Source of the DNA: Amycolatopsis acidicola | GTDB taxonomy: Bacteria; Actinomycetota; Actinomycetes; Mycobacteriales; Pseudonocardiaceae | Direction: 5' to 3' | NCBI RefSeq assembly: GCF_007713735.2 | Contig: NZ_VMNW02000050.1 | Span: 1-61,012 of the forward strand | Length of the DNA: 61,012 nt | Shown here: positions 44,755 through 53,314 of the stretch, piece by piece | How the letters are laid out: every line of letters begins with the position of its first letter | How positions within the stretch are numbered: the stretch's first letter is position 1 | Notes under the pieces: model-generated | What the model saw: the letters and a program-made list of their open reading frames with translations, nothing else | Databases searched by the model: none | What the model was told of the DNA's origin: nothing | Translations under genes and position numbers: made by a program

Positions 44755-45948
44755 TCACGGCGCGCCGTAGACCGTGACGACGCACGCGCCGCCCAGGCCC
44801 AGGTTGTGCGCCAGTGCCAGTTGCGCGCCCGCCACCTGACGCTCGCCCGCCTCGCCGCGCAGCTGCCACGTCAGTTCCGCGCACTGCGCCAGCCCCGTCG
44901 CGCCGAGCGGGTGTCCTTTCGAGATCAGGCCGCCGGACGGGTTCACCACCCACTTCCCGCCGTAGGTGGTGGCACCGTCGTCGATCAGCGCGCCGCTCTC
45001 CCCCGGCGCGCACAGGCCGAGCGCTTCGCAGGTGATGAGTTCGTTGACCGAGAAGCAGTCGTGCAGCTCGATCACGTCGATGTCGCCGATCCCCGCACCC
45101 GCCTGCCGCAGCGCGCGTTGCCCCGCGACCTCGGTCATCGGCCCGCCGACGACGTCGATCATCGAGCCGCCGGAGAAAGCGCTCTCGCCATCGGTGACGA
45201 TCGACTGCCCCAGCAACTTGACCGCCCGCGCCTCGAGCCCGTGGGCGCGCACGAAGTCCGGGCTCGCGACCACCGCGGCCGCGGCGCCGTCCGACATCGG
45301 CGAGCACTGGGACCTCGTCAGCGGGCCGAAAACCGGTTTGTCCCCGAGGACCTGTTCGAGCGTGTAAGGGTTCTGGAACTGGGCGTACGGGTTCCGCGTC
45401 GAGTGCTCGTGGTTCTTCACCCCGACCCCGGCGAGCTGCTCGGCCGTCGTGCCGTAGCGGCTCATGTGCTCCTCGGCGGCCAGCCCGAAGAACCGTGTCG
45501 TGAGCGGCGCCTGCCCCTGTTTTCCCCGCTCCGGCATGGCTTTCAGGTGGTGGTCGATCGTCGTGATCACCGGCGGCTCGCCCGAACCCGCCATCGCCTG
45601 CCGGGTCATCTGCTCGAACCCGACGGCCAGCACCACCTCGGCCAGCCCCGCCGCCACCCACTCCTGCGCGAGGTTCAGCGCGGTGGACCCGGTGGCGCAG
45701 TTGTTGTTCACGTTCACCACCGGGATCCCGGTCAGGCCGACGTCGTAGAGCACGCGCTGCCCGGCCGCCGAAGGCTGGAACACGTAGCCGACCGCGGCGC
45801 GTTCGACGTCGGCGTAGGAGATCCCGGCATCGCCCAGCGCGGCCCGGATCGCCTCCCCGGCCATCTCCGGGTATGTCCACTCCAGACTCTCGATGCGGCT
45901 GAACTTCGTCATGCCCACACCGAGCACGTACGGGGTTTTGCCGGTCAT
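44755..45948 (-). CDS. thiolase, lipid-transfer-protein type (complete active site)
   Basis: A 397-residue SCP-x-type thiolase with all expected residues: nucleophile in NNNCATGS (near residue 90), HDCF, GHPLGATG and the C-terminal GLGGACVVTVYG cysteine. It should carry out thiolytic release of acetyl- or propionyl-CoA, unlike the two modified paralogues in the same operon. It follows the enoyl-CoA hydratase by 1 bp. Confidence 0.88.
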   Translation of the reverse strand: MTGKTPYVLGVGMTKFSRIESLEWTYPEMAGEAIRAALGDAGISYADVERAAVGYVFQPSAAGQRVLYDVGLTGIPVVNVNNNCATGSTALNLAQEWVAAGLAEVVLAVGFEQMTRQAMAGSGEPPVITTIDHHLKAMPERGKQGQAPLTTRFFGLAAEEHMSRYGTTAEQLAGVGVKNHEHSTRNPYAQFQNPYTLEQVLGDKPVFGPLTRSQCSPMSDGAAAAVVASPDFVRAHGLEARAVKLLGQSIVTDGESAFSGGSMIDVVGGPMTEVAGQRALRQAGAGIGDIDVIELHDCFSVNELITCEALGLCAPGESGALIDDGATTYGGKWVVNPSGGLISKGHPLGATGLAQCAELTWQLRGEAGERQVAGAQLALAHNLGLGGACVVTVYGAP

Positions 45949-45949
45949 G

Positions 45950-46711
45950 TCAACGCCCTTCGAACCGAGGCTTGCGCTTTTCCTTGAAGGCGGCCACGCC
46001 TTCTTTCGCGTCGGCGGAGGCCACCACCGGGGTGACCAGCCGCCGTTCGATCCGGCGGGCCGTCTCCTCGTCGAGCCAGCCGCTGGCGATCACCGCGGCC
46101 TTCGCGGCGCGGACCGCGAGCGGCCCGTTCGCGGCGACGCGTTCGGCGATCTTCCTTGCCCTGTCGAGACTTTCCCCGTTTTCGACCACGTGCCCGACGA
46201 GCCCGAAGTCGTAGGCCTCCCGCGCGCTCAGCGGATCGCCGGTGAGGATCATCTCCATCGCCTTGGTGTAAGGGATCTGGCGTTTGAGCCGCACGGTCGA
46301 ACCGGCGCCGGCGATGAGGCCGACCTTCGCCTCGGGCAGCCCGAACGTCGCGCGCCGCTCGGCGATCCGGATGTCGGTCTGCTGCAGCATTTCGCAGCCA
46401 CCGCCGAGACACGGCCCGTTGACCGCGGCGATCAGCGGCTTCGCGAGCGTGTGCTCCAGCAGGAGCCCCTTGCCCACGTCGACCCGCGAGCCGTCGCGCA
46501 TCATCCAGCCCTCGGACAGGTCCCCGCCCGAGCAGTAGTACTCCCCCGCGCCGGTCAGCACGGCGACGCGGATCCGGTCGTCGCCGTCGATCTCGTCCCA
46601 CGCCTGCGCGAACTGCCCGACCATCTCCAGCGACAGCGCGTTACGCCGCTGCGGCCGGTTCATCGTCAGCACCGCGACGTGCCCGTCGCGTTCGAACTCC
46701 AGGTCACTCAT
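45950..46711 (-). CDS. enoyl-CoA hydratase/isomerase
   Basis: A 253-residue crotonase-fold protein with the oxyanion-hole segments YYCSGGDLSE and VNGPCLGGGCEM and the LPEAKVGLIAGAG region; acid residues for hydration are plausible. It supplies 3-hydroxyacyl-CoA to the aldolase/thiolase partners. ATG 46711 overlaps the upstream stop (ATGA), marking tight coupling. Confidence 0.87.
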   Translation of the reverse strand: MSDLEFERDGHVAVLTMNRPQRRNALSLEMVGQFAQAWDEIDGDDRIRVAVLTGAGEYYCSGGDLSEGWMMRDGSRVDVGKGLLLEHTLAKPLIAAVNGPCLGGGCEMLQQTDIRIAERRATFGLPEAKVGLIAGAGSTVRLKRQIPYTKAMEMILTGDPLSAREAYDFGLVGHVVENGESLDRARKIAERVAANGPLAVRAAKAAVIASGWLDEETARRIERRLVTPVVASADAKEGVAAFKEKRKPRFEGR

Positions 46712-47874
46712 GGCCGCTCCGTCCCGACGATCCACATCGCGTGGAACTGCGACGCGCCGCCCATCGCGTGCCCGACGACCCGCCGCGCCCCGTCCACCTG
46801 ATGCTCCCCGGCGAGCCCGCGAACCTGTTGCGCCGCTTCGAGAAACCGCACGAGACCGGTCGCGCCGGTCGGGTTCCCGGACAGCACCCCGCCGGAGGCG
46901 TTGACCGGGAAATCGCCGTCCGCGGACGTGCGGCCCTCGTCGGTCATCCGCCAGCCATGGCCGGTCTCGGCGAGCCCGATGTTCTCCAGCCAGATCGGCT
47001 CGTACCAGCTGAACGGCACGTACAACTCGGCCGCGTCGAGCTCCCGCACCGGGTCCGTGATCCCGGCCTGCGCATACGCCTCGGCCGCGCAGTCCGCGCC
47101 GGCCCGCGGGTTCACCTCGTCGCGGCCCGCGAAATGCCCGGTCTCGGTGCGCCAGGCGGAGCCGTGGATCCACGCCGGGGGCCTGCCGGTCGCGGCGGAA
47201 ATCCGGCGCGCCTCTTCCTCTCCGGTCACCACGATCGCCGCGGAGCCGTCGGAGGTCGGGCAGGATTCCAGGAACCGCACGGGATCCCATAGCATCGGCG
47301 ACGCGCGCACCTTCTCCACCGAGATGTCCGGCATGTGCAGATGCGCGTACGGGTTGCGCAGCGCGTTGAGCCGGTGGTTGACCGCGACCTGCCAGCCGAT
47401 GTGCTCGGGCGCGCCGGAACGGCGGATGTAGTCGCGGATCACCGGCGCGAAATGCCCGCCCGCCCCGGCGCCGAGCGAGACGTTGAAGGGCAGCGGCCGC
47501 GACAGCGCCCAGGTGAAGTTCCCCTCCGACTCCTTGCTGTACGCGACGACCAGAACCCGTTTCGCCAGGCCGCTTTCCACCAGATGCGCGCCGTAGATCG
47601 CGGCGTGCCCGCCCACGCTGCCGCCGGTGAACACCCGCGTCACCGGCAGGTTCCGGGCGCCGATGGCGTCGGCGAGGTACAGCTCGGGCTGCATCACGCC
47701 GTCGAAGAGATCGGGCGTCTTGGACAGCACGATCGCGTCGATGCCGTCGAAGCCGAGCTGCGCGTCCGCCATCGCTTCGGCGACCGCCTCCCGCACCAGC
47801 CCGGCGATCGTCACCTTCCGCTGCTTCGCCTGTTTGCCCTGGCCGACACCGACCACAGCCACTCGTTCGCTCAT
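46708..47874 (-). CDS. thiolase-fold protein lacking nucleophile (Ltp-like)
   Basis: A 388-residue Ltp-type protein. The nucleophile position reads FTGGSVGGHAAI and the GHPxGATG histidine is Asn (GNPTGATG); a Tyr-rich YVPFSWYE replaces HDAF. It is probably a retro-aldolase subunit rather than a thiolase. ATG 47874 overlaps the stop of the next modified paralogue, suggesting a heteromer. Confidence 0.82.
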   Translation of the reverse strand: MSERVAVVGVGQGKQAKQRKVTIAGLVREAVAEAMADAQLGFDGIDAIVLSKTPDLFDGVMQPELYLADAIGARNLPVTRVFTGGSVGGHAAIYGAHLVESGLAKRVLVVAYSKESEGNFTWALSRPLPFNVSLGAGAGGHFAPVIRDYIRRSGAPEHIGWQVAVNHRLNALRNPYAHLHMPDISVEKVRASPMLWDPVRFLESCPTSDGSAAIVVTGEEEARRISAATGRPPAWIHGSAWRTETGHFAGRDEVNPRAGADCAAEAYAQAGITDPVRELDAAELYVPFSWYEPIWLENIGLAETGHGWRMTDEGRTSADGDFPVNASGGVLSGNPTGATGLVRFLEAAQQVRGLAGEHQVDGARRVVGHAMGGASQFHAMWIVGTERP

Positions 47875-48941
47875 GCGGCCTCCATCAGACACACCAGGTT
47901 CTGCTGCAACGCCGGGCCCGAGGTCGCGTGCGCGAGCGCGCGGCCGCCGTCGCGGATACGGGCCGCGGCCTCGCCGATCCGGATCAGCCCGGTCGCGGTC
48001 GTGGGGTTGCCCGCCAGTGGCCCGCCCGACGGGTTCAGCGCCGTCGAGGCCCCGAAGCCGAAAGTCTTGGCCAGCAAGGGTTCCACGTAGCTGTACTCGG
48101 TGTGCAGCTCGGCCACGTCGACGTCCGCGGTCCCGAACCCGGCCATCCCCGAGGCGCGCTCCGCCGCGAGTTTCGTGGCCCCGGCGCGGGTCAGGTCCCG
48201 CGAGCCCGGGTAATGCGTGTCCATCCGGTGGTCCACCGCCCGGACCCACACCGGACGGTCGGTCAGTTCCCGGGCCCGGTCGCCGGCGGCGAGCACGACC
48301 ACGGCCGCGGCGTCGCCGACCGGCGAGATGTCCAGCTCCCGCAAGGGCGACGCGACGTAAGGCGCCGTGAGCAGGTCACCGGCCGCGTGCCGGCCGGAAC
48401 GCTGGGCGTACTGGTTTCCTTGTGCCGCGGCCAAACTGCGCGCGACGGTGGCGGCCATCGCCTCCTCGCTGACGAGTCCTTCGTCGAGCAGCGCCCGCGC
48501 CTGCAGGCCGGCGAGCGCGTGCCTCGGCGGGCTGAGCGGGGTCAGGTAGTAGGGATCCAGCATCGCGGGCATGACCTGGTCGAGGTCGGCGGCGAGCGAG
48601 CCGCGCCCGATGCCGTAGACCAGCGCCACGTCGCCGTGGCCCACCTGCAGCCAGGTCCATGCCTCGTGGAACGCCCACGCCGCGTCCATCTCCACGTGCG
48701 ACTCCGAGATCGGCGGCCACGCGCCGACGGTGTCGAGCGATTCGATGTAGGAGAACGTGCGGCCCTCGTAGAAGTCGTGGCTGCCCGAACAGAAGAAGTC
48801 GACGTCCCCGCGTTCCAGGCCCGCGCCCGCCACCGCCTCGGCGATCACCGGGGCGAGGATGTCCGCCATGTCGTCACGGCGGTTCGCGGCCAGGCACCGG
48901 GACTGGGCGAAGGAAACGACCGCGATCTCACGCATCGGCAC
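47871..48941 (-). CDS. thiolase-fold protein lacking nucleophile (Ltp-like, second subunit)
   Basis: A 356-residue thiolase-fold protein. SHVEMDAAWAFHEA replaces the cysteine segment, ELHTEYSY the HDAF motif, and GNPTTATG the GHPxGATG motif. It is coupled to the similar gene downstream and overlaps the DUF35 gene upstream. A role as retro-aldolase partner (compare Ltp3/Ltp4 of C-24-branched sterol breakdown) is inferred. GTG 48941 or ATG 48935 may start it. Confidence 0.82.
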   Translation of the reverse strand: MPMREIAVVSFAQSRCLAANRRDDMADILAPVIAEAVAGAGLERGDVDFFCSGSHDFYEGRTFSYIESLDTVGAWPPISESHVEMDAAWAFHEAWTWLQVGHGDVALVYGIGRGSLAADLDQVMPAMLDPYYLTPLSPPRHALAGLQARALLDEGLVSEEAMAATVARSLAAAQGNQYAQRSGRHAAGDLLTAPYVASPLRELDISPVGDAAAVVVLAAGDRARELTDRPVWVRAVDHRMDTHYPGSRDLTRAGATKLAAERASGMAGFGTADVDVAELHTEYSYVEPLLAKTFGFGASTALNPSGGPLAGNPTTATGLIRIGEAAARIRDGGRALAHATSGPALQQNLVCLMEAA

Positions 48942-49428
48942 TGTCCTCCTCGGGCAGGGGAACCCGCAGCGCCGGATCGCGCGGGCGGAAGTAACGGACG
49001 CTCGCGAGCGACGGTTCGAGCGCGTCGTCGGCCACCCAGACCGGCTCGACCTCCTGGCCCAGCGCGACGTCGGCGGGGTCGATCTCCATGATCCGGTGCA
49101 TCAGGCGCGTGCCGGTGCCGTGCAGGTTGATGTGCGCGACGACGTAGGGCGGTTTGTAGAGCTGGCCGGGGAAGGGGAAGTTCACGACGCAGAACGTGTC
49201 GATCTCACCGGTGCCGGGCAGCTCGAACGGCTCGTCCAGCGGCGCGAGGCAGCGCGCGCACTGCTCGGGCGCGGGGAAGTACACCATCCGGCAACGCGGG
49301 CAGCGCCGCGCCAGGAAAGCCTTGCGCGCCATGCCGTGCAGATACACCGAGCGCCCGACGCCCGCGACGTAGGTGTACTCCATCTTGAGCGGCGCCTCGA
49401 TGGTCTCGACCGGTTCCGGGAGCGTCAT
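48928..49428 (-). CDS. DUF35 OB-fold protein with intact zinc ribbon
   Basis: A 166-residue protein with a complete C-x2-C...C-x2-C ribbon (RRCPRCRMVYFPAPEQCARC, near residue 43) and C-terminal OB-fold. It begins at ATG 49428 (GTG 49431 alternative), sharing a base with the stop of the gene upstream. It is the likely CoA-binding partner of the two modified thiolase-fold proteins. Confidence 0.87.
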   Translation of the reverse strand: MTLPEPVETIEAPLKMEYTYVAGVGRSVYLHGMARKAFLARRCPRCRMVYFPAPEQCARCLAPLDEPFELPGTGEIDTFCVVNFPFPGQLYKPPYVVAHINLHGTGTRLMHRIMEIDPADVALGQEVEPVWVADDALEPSLASVRYFRPRDPALRVPLPEEDSADA

Positions 49429-49874
49429 CACGCCTCCTCGGGTTCGAAGCATTCGATGTCGGTGATCGCGCCGACGCGTTCGGCGCGCCAGCGCACCCGC
49501 ACCCGCATCCCGGCGTGCATCGCGCTTTCTTCGGCGTCGACGGTGTGGAACAGCGCATTGCCCGTGCCGTCGATGTTGATCAACGCCCAAACGGAGCCGC
49601 GCGCGAAGGTCCAGGCGCGCACCGTGCCCCGCGGTTCCAGCGGCACGAGTTCGCCCGTTTCGGCCGCGGTGTCCGGGTCGAACTCCAGCACCGGGCACAG
49701 CACCGAGCCGTCCACGGCGCGGACCCCGAACAGCCGCGCCTCGCGCAGCCCGCCGAGGAAGGTGCCGACCTTGGGGCCGGCGGTGCGGTGGAACGGGAAT
49801 TCGATGCTGTAGGGCGCGGCCAGGCTCTGGTTCGTAGAACCGGTATCACCTACCGCGGCGCCGGATGACGGCAT
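49428..49874 (-). CDS. DUF35-like OB-fold protein with degenerate ribbon
   Basis: A 148-residue DUF35-like protein. The ribbon segment retains only one cysteine (FGVRAVDGSVLCPVLEF), so zinc binding is unlikely; the OB-fold (WTFARGSVWALINIDGTGN, RVRVRWRAERVG) is kept. It is the first gene of the operon; ATG 49874 has GGAGG upstream. It may form a mixed complex with the intact DUF35 protein that follows. Confidence 0.8.
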   Translation of the reverse strand: MPSSGAAVGDTGSTNQSLAAPYSIEFPFHRTAGPKVGTFLGGLREARLFGVRAVDGSVLCPVLEFDPDTAAETGELVPLEPRGTVRAWTFARGSVWALINIDGTGNALFHTVDAEESAMHAGMRVRVRWRAERVGAITDIECFEPEEA

Positions 49875-49891
49875 GGGTGCCCACCTCCGAT

Positions 49892-49909
49892 TTCTATCAC
49901 GCGATAGAA
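49892..49909. promoter_or_regulatory. putative TetR operator TTCTATC-ACGC-GATAGAA
   Basis: A perfect dyad with 7-bp arms, 17 bp upstream of the first DUF35 gene. The same core (TCTATC-N4-GATAGA) recurs before the aldehyde dehydrogenase at 53278. A further dyad ACAAC-CA-GTTGT (49920-49931) lies alongside. Confidence 0.75.
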
Positions 49910-49983
49910 TCGCCAGTACACAACCAGTTGTCAAGGGAGGGCGGACACGAGCGCGCCGGATCGGCCCGCGCCGTTGCCCCGAT

Positions 49984-49999
49984 GTAGAACAGGTTCTAC
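49984..49999. promoter_or_regulatory. KstR-like box GTAGAAC-AG-GTTCTAC
   Basis: A perfect dyad containing TAGAACAGGTTCTA, which fits the published mycobacterial KstR consensus TnnAACnnGTTnnA exactly. It ends 1 bp before the ATG of the acyl-CoA ligase, so it would cover the promoter of a leaderless transcript. Confidence 0.7.
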
Positions 50000-50000
50000 T

Positions 50001-51656
50001 ATGGCGGGCGTGGCTGCGACCGACGAACGTTCCCTGCCCCCGACCGACGGTGTGAAGCCGGGCCCCGAGACGCTGCGGCTCGGCGTGCACAACGGCCATC
50101 TGATGGTCACCGGACTGAACCGGCACCGCGACCGGCCCGTGCTCCACCTCGGCGACGTCTCGCTGACCGGCGGTGAAATGACCGCCAGGATCAGCCAGTA
50201 CGTCCAGGCCTTCGAGCACCTCGGCGCCGGCACCGGCTCTGCCGGGGCGCTGCTCGCGCTGAACCGGCCCGAGGTGCTGTACATCCTCGGCGCCGGGCAG
50301 ACGCAGGGCTACCGGCGCACGAGCCTGCACCCGCTGGGCAGCGCCGAGGACCACGCCTACGTGATCAACGACGCCGGGATCACCACGCTGGTGGCCGATC
50401 TCGGTTTCGTCGACCGCGCGCTGGCGCTGATCGACCTGTGCCCCGGGCTGGAAAAGGTGCTCACGATCGGCCCGGTGCCCGAAAAGCTCGCGAACAGCCG
50501 GGTGGCCGCGCACGATCTCGTCGCCACCGCCGCGACGTTCGAGCCGCGGGAGCTCACGGCGAAGATCCTCCCGCCGGACCACATCGTGTCGATCACCTAC
50601 ACCGGCGGCACCACCGGCAAGCCCAAGGGCGTGATCGGCACCGCGGGCCAGATGAACACGATGGCGCAGATCCAGCTCGCCGAATGGGAGTGGCCCGAGC
50701 ATCCGCGCTTCCTGTTGTGCACCCCGCTTTCGCACGCCGGGGCGGCGTTCTTCGTGCCGACGATCATCAAGGGCGGCACCCTGTACGTCACCGCGAAGTT
50801 CGACCCGGCCGAGGTGCTGCGCACGATCGAGGAGCAGCGGATCACCGCCACCATGCTGGTGCCCTCGATGCTCTACGCGCTGATGGACCACCCTGACTCG
50901 CGCACCCGCGACCTGTCCAGCCTGGAGACGGTGTACTACGGCGCGTCGGCGATCAACCCGGTGCGGCTGCGCGAGGCGATCGACCGGTTCGGGCCGATCT
51001 TCGCCCAGTACTACGGCCAGTCCGAGGCCCCGATGGCGATCACCTATCTGTCCAAAAAGGACCACGTCGAGGGCGGCGACACCCGGCTCACCTCGTGCGG
51101 GCGCCCCTCGGCGTTCATCCGCGCGGCGCTGCTCGACGATGACGACAGCCCGGTGCCCACGGGCGAGCCGGGCGAGATCTGCGTCAGCGGCCCGCTGCTC
51201 GCCGGCGGTTACTGGAACCTGCCGGAGCCGACCGCGGAGACCTTCCGCAACGGCTGGCTGCGCACCGGCGACGTGGCGCGCGCGGACGAGGACGGGTTCT
51301 GGTACATCGTCGACCGCACCAAGGACATGATCGTCACCGGCGGGTTCAACGTGTTCCCTCGCGAGGTCGAGGACGTCGTCGCCGAGCACCCCGCCGTCGC
51401 GCAGGTCGGCGTGATCGGCACCCCCGACCCGAAGTGGGGCGAGGCGGTGACGGCCGTGGTCGTGCCGCGCGAGGGCCACGAGCTGACCGACGACGTGATC
51501 GCGGAGATCCAGCGGATGGTCAAGGACCGCAAGGGTTCCGTGCAGTCGCCGAAGCAGGTGCTGGCGGTGGACGCGCTGCCGCTGACCGGGCTCGGCAAGG
51601 TGGACAAGAAGGCGCTGCGGAAGCAGTACTGGACCGGCGACCGCGCGGTCGGCTGA
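50001..51656 (+). CDS. acyl-CoA ligase (FadD8-like ANL enzyme)
   Basis: A 551-residue adenylate-forming ligase: SITYTGGTTGKPKGV (A3), YYGQSEAPMAI (A5), LRTGDVARADEDGF (A7), and DRTKDMIVTGGFNVFP with catalytic Lys in GLGKVDKK. It looks nearer FadD8 than FadD19. ATG 50001 directly follows a KstR-like palindrome without a Shine-Dalgarno, so a leaderless mRNA is likely. It is divergent from the Ltp/DUF35 operon and may feed it. Confidence 0.85.
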   Translation: MAGVAATDERSLPPTDGVKPGPETLRLGVHNGHLMVTGLNRHRDRPVLHLGDVSLTGGEMTARISQYVQAFEHLGAGTGSAGALLALNRPEVLYILGAGQTQGYRRTSLHPLGSAEDHAYVINDAGITTLVADLGFVDRALALIDLCPGLEKVLTIGPVPEKLANSRVAAHDLVATAATFEPRELTAKILPPDHIVSITYTGGTTGKPKGVIGTAGQMNTMAQIQLAEWEWPEHPRFLLCTPLSHAGAAFFVPTIIKGGTLYVTAKFDPAEVLRTIEEQRITATMLVPSMLYALMDHPDSRTRDLSSLETVYYGASAINPVRLREAIDRFGPIFAQYYGQSEAPMAITYLSKKDHVEGGDTRLTSCGRPSAFIRAALLDDDDSPVPTGEPGEICVSGPLLAGGYWNLPEPTAETFRNGWLRTGDVARADEDGFWYIVDRTKDMIVTGGFNVFPREVEDVVAEHPAVAQVGVIGTPDPKWGEAVTAVVVPREGHELTDDVIAEIQRMVKDRKGSVQSPKQVLAVDALPLTGLGKVDKKALRKQYWTGDRAVG

Positions 51657-51664
51657 CGCGCCGC

Positions 51665-51727
51665 GGTTCCGGCTCCTGCTTCGGCTTCGGCTTCGGCTTC
51701 GGCTTCGGCTTCAGCGGAGCCGGAACC
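51665..51727. terminator. hairpin with hexanucleotide-repeat loop between convergent genes
   Basis: A perfect 12-bp stem GGTTCCGGCTCC (51665-51676) / GGAGCCGGAACC (51716-51727) encloses a 39-nt loop that is mostly (CTTCGG)5-CTTC (51679-51712). It lies between the ligase stop and the last codons of the aldehyde dehydrogenase; a bidirectional terminator is likely. Confidence 0.65.
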
Positions 51728-53255
51728 GGCGCATCATGGCCAGCATCCGGACGGTGCGCGTGACGTGCCCGGCGTACGGCTTTCCCACCGGCGCGTTGAG
51801 CACCTGGCGTTTGAGCGTGGCGACGTTGGTCGCCTCGGTGAACTTCAGCAGGCCCTGGTCTCCGTTGCGCACGCCCATTCCCGACGCCTTCAGCCCGCCC
51901 GAGGGCGCGTCCTTCCCGGCGTAGGCGAGCACGGCGCAGTCGTTCACGTTGACGTGTCCCGCTTCCAGCCGGGCGGCCACCGCGCGGGCGCGGGACAGGT
52001 TCTGGCCCCAGACGCTCGCGCTCAGCCCGTAGTCGGTCGCGTTGGCGCCGGCGACCGCCTCGTCCACGGTGTCGAACGGTGTCAGTGAGACGACCGGGCC
52101 GAAGGTTTCCTCGGTTTCCCGTGTGGGGTCGACGTTTTCCAGGACCGTCGGGGCGTAGAAGGTGGGGCCGAGCTCCGGCAGGGCTCGCCCGCCGGTGAGC
52201 ACTCGCGCGCCCGCTTCACGCGCTTGTTCGACGTGCCGGGTCACCCGGGCCAGCTGGTCCGGGTTCGCGAGCGCGCCGACGTCGCGGTCGTAACCGTAGC
52301 CGGGGCCGACGTCCAGTCGGGACACTCGCCCGACGAAGGCGTCGCGGAACTTCTCGTAGTTCGAGCGGTGCACGAAAATGCGTTCGATGTGCAGGCAGAG
52401 CTGACCGGTGTTGGCGAAGACGCCGGAGACCGCGTTGTCGAGCGCGCTGCCGAGGTCGGCGTCGTCCAGGACGATCATCGGGTTCTTGCCGCCCAGTTCG
52501 AGACAGCATTCGACGAGCCGCTCCCCCGCCCGCGCGGCGACGGCCCGGCCGGTGGGCACGGATCCGGTGAACATCACGAAATCCGCGCGGTCCACGACGG
52601 CCGGTCCGGTGACTTTCCCGTTTCCCCACACGATTTGCACGAGCCCGTCGGGCAATCCGGCCCGGCGCAGCAACTGGAGTCCGTAGGCGGGGCTCAGCGG
52701 GGTGCGGTCGTCCGGCTTGAGCACGATGCCGTTGCCCGCCATGAGCGCCGGGATCGCGTCGCAGAACCCGATCGCGAAGGGGAAGTTCCACGGCGCGATC
52801 ACCCCGACGACGCCACGGGGTTTCCGCAGCTCCACGGACGTGCTCGCGCCCGGGACGGCGCCGGGGTGCCGGACCGGCCGCAGGAGCCGGGGCGCCCGCT
52901 TGAGGTAATGGCTCGTCACCATCGGGATGTCGCAGATCTCCTCGAAGGCGGTGCGCCGCGCTTTGCCGGTCTCCAGCTGGATCAGCTCCGCGATCGTCTC
53001 GTGGTTCTCCAGGACGAGGCGGTGGAAGCGCTTGAACACCGCGAGCCGCCGCCGGACCGGCCAGGCGGTCCATTCCCGCTGCGCCGCGCGGGCGCGTTCG
53101 AAGGCGAGCTCGACGTGTTTTTCGCTCGCTGTGGGGAAAAACGCGGGGGTGTCGCCGGTGAAGACCTCGGTGACCGGTGCGGTATCGGCGAAATCGCCGG
53201 TGAGCACGGCCGCCAGCGCGGAAAGGTCCTGTCTCGCCGAGGTTCCGAGGGCCAT
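51711..53255 (-). CDS. aldehyde dehydrogenase (NAD(P)+, succinate-semialdehyde-like)
   Basis: A 514-residue ALDH with PWNFPF, catalytic Glu in ELGGKNPMIV and the nucleophile in NTGQLC (Cys near residue 300). It oxidises a pathway aldehyde to the acid for CoA activation. ATG 53255 is chosen over the frame-extended start. The last codons lie in the hairpin arm. The upstream operator matches that of the Ltp/DUF35 operon. Confidence 0.88.
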   Translation of the reverse strand: MALGTSARQDLSALAAVLTGDFADTAPVTEVFTGDTPAFFPTASEKHVELAFERARAAQREWTAWPVRRRLAVFKRFHRLVLENHETIAELIQLETGKARRTAFEEICDIPMVTSHYLKRAPRLLRPVRHPGAVPGASTSVELRKPRGVVGVIAPWNFPFAIGFCDAIPALMAGNGIVLKPDDRTPLSPAYGLQLLRRAGLPDGLVQIVWGNGKVTGPAVVDRADFVMFTGSVPTGRAVAARAGERLVECCLELGGKNPMIVLDDADLGSALDNAVSGVFANTGQLCLHIERIFVHRSNYEKFRDAFVGRVSRLDVGPGYGYDRDVGALANPDQLARVTRHVEQAREAGARVLTGGRALPELGPTFYAPTVLENVDPTRETEETFGPVVSLTPFDTVDEAVAGANATDYGLSASVWGQNLSRARAVAARLEAGHVNVNDCAVLAYAGKDAPSGGLKASGMGVRNGDQGLLKFTEATNVATLKRQVLNAPVGKPYAGHVTRTVRMLAMMRRFRLR

Positions 53256-53262
53256 GCCGCCG

Positions 53263-53295
53263 ACTCTATCAGCCGTTTCTATCAGTTGATAGAGT
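53263..53295. promoter_or_regulatory. operator TCTATC-AGTT-GATAGA with extra half site
   Basis: A dyad (53278-53293) of the same design as 49892-49909 lies 23 bp upstream of the aldehyde dehydrogenase. An additional ACTCTATC half site (53263-53270) can pair with GATAGAGT (53288-53295). The shared core suggests one regulator for both promoters. Confidence 0.75.
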
Positions 53296-53314
53296 CCGTT
53301 CCCACCCACTTATG

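Noticed and set aside
50001..51656. FadD19 (steroid-24-oyl-CoA ligase) identity
   Set aside because: The N-terminal sequence does not resemble FadD19 as I know it and looks nearer FadD8, so only a general acyl-CoA ligase call is made.
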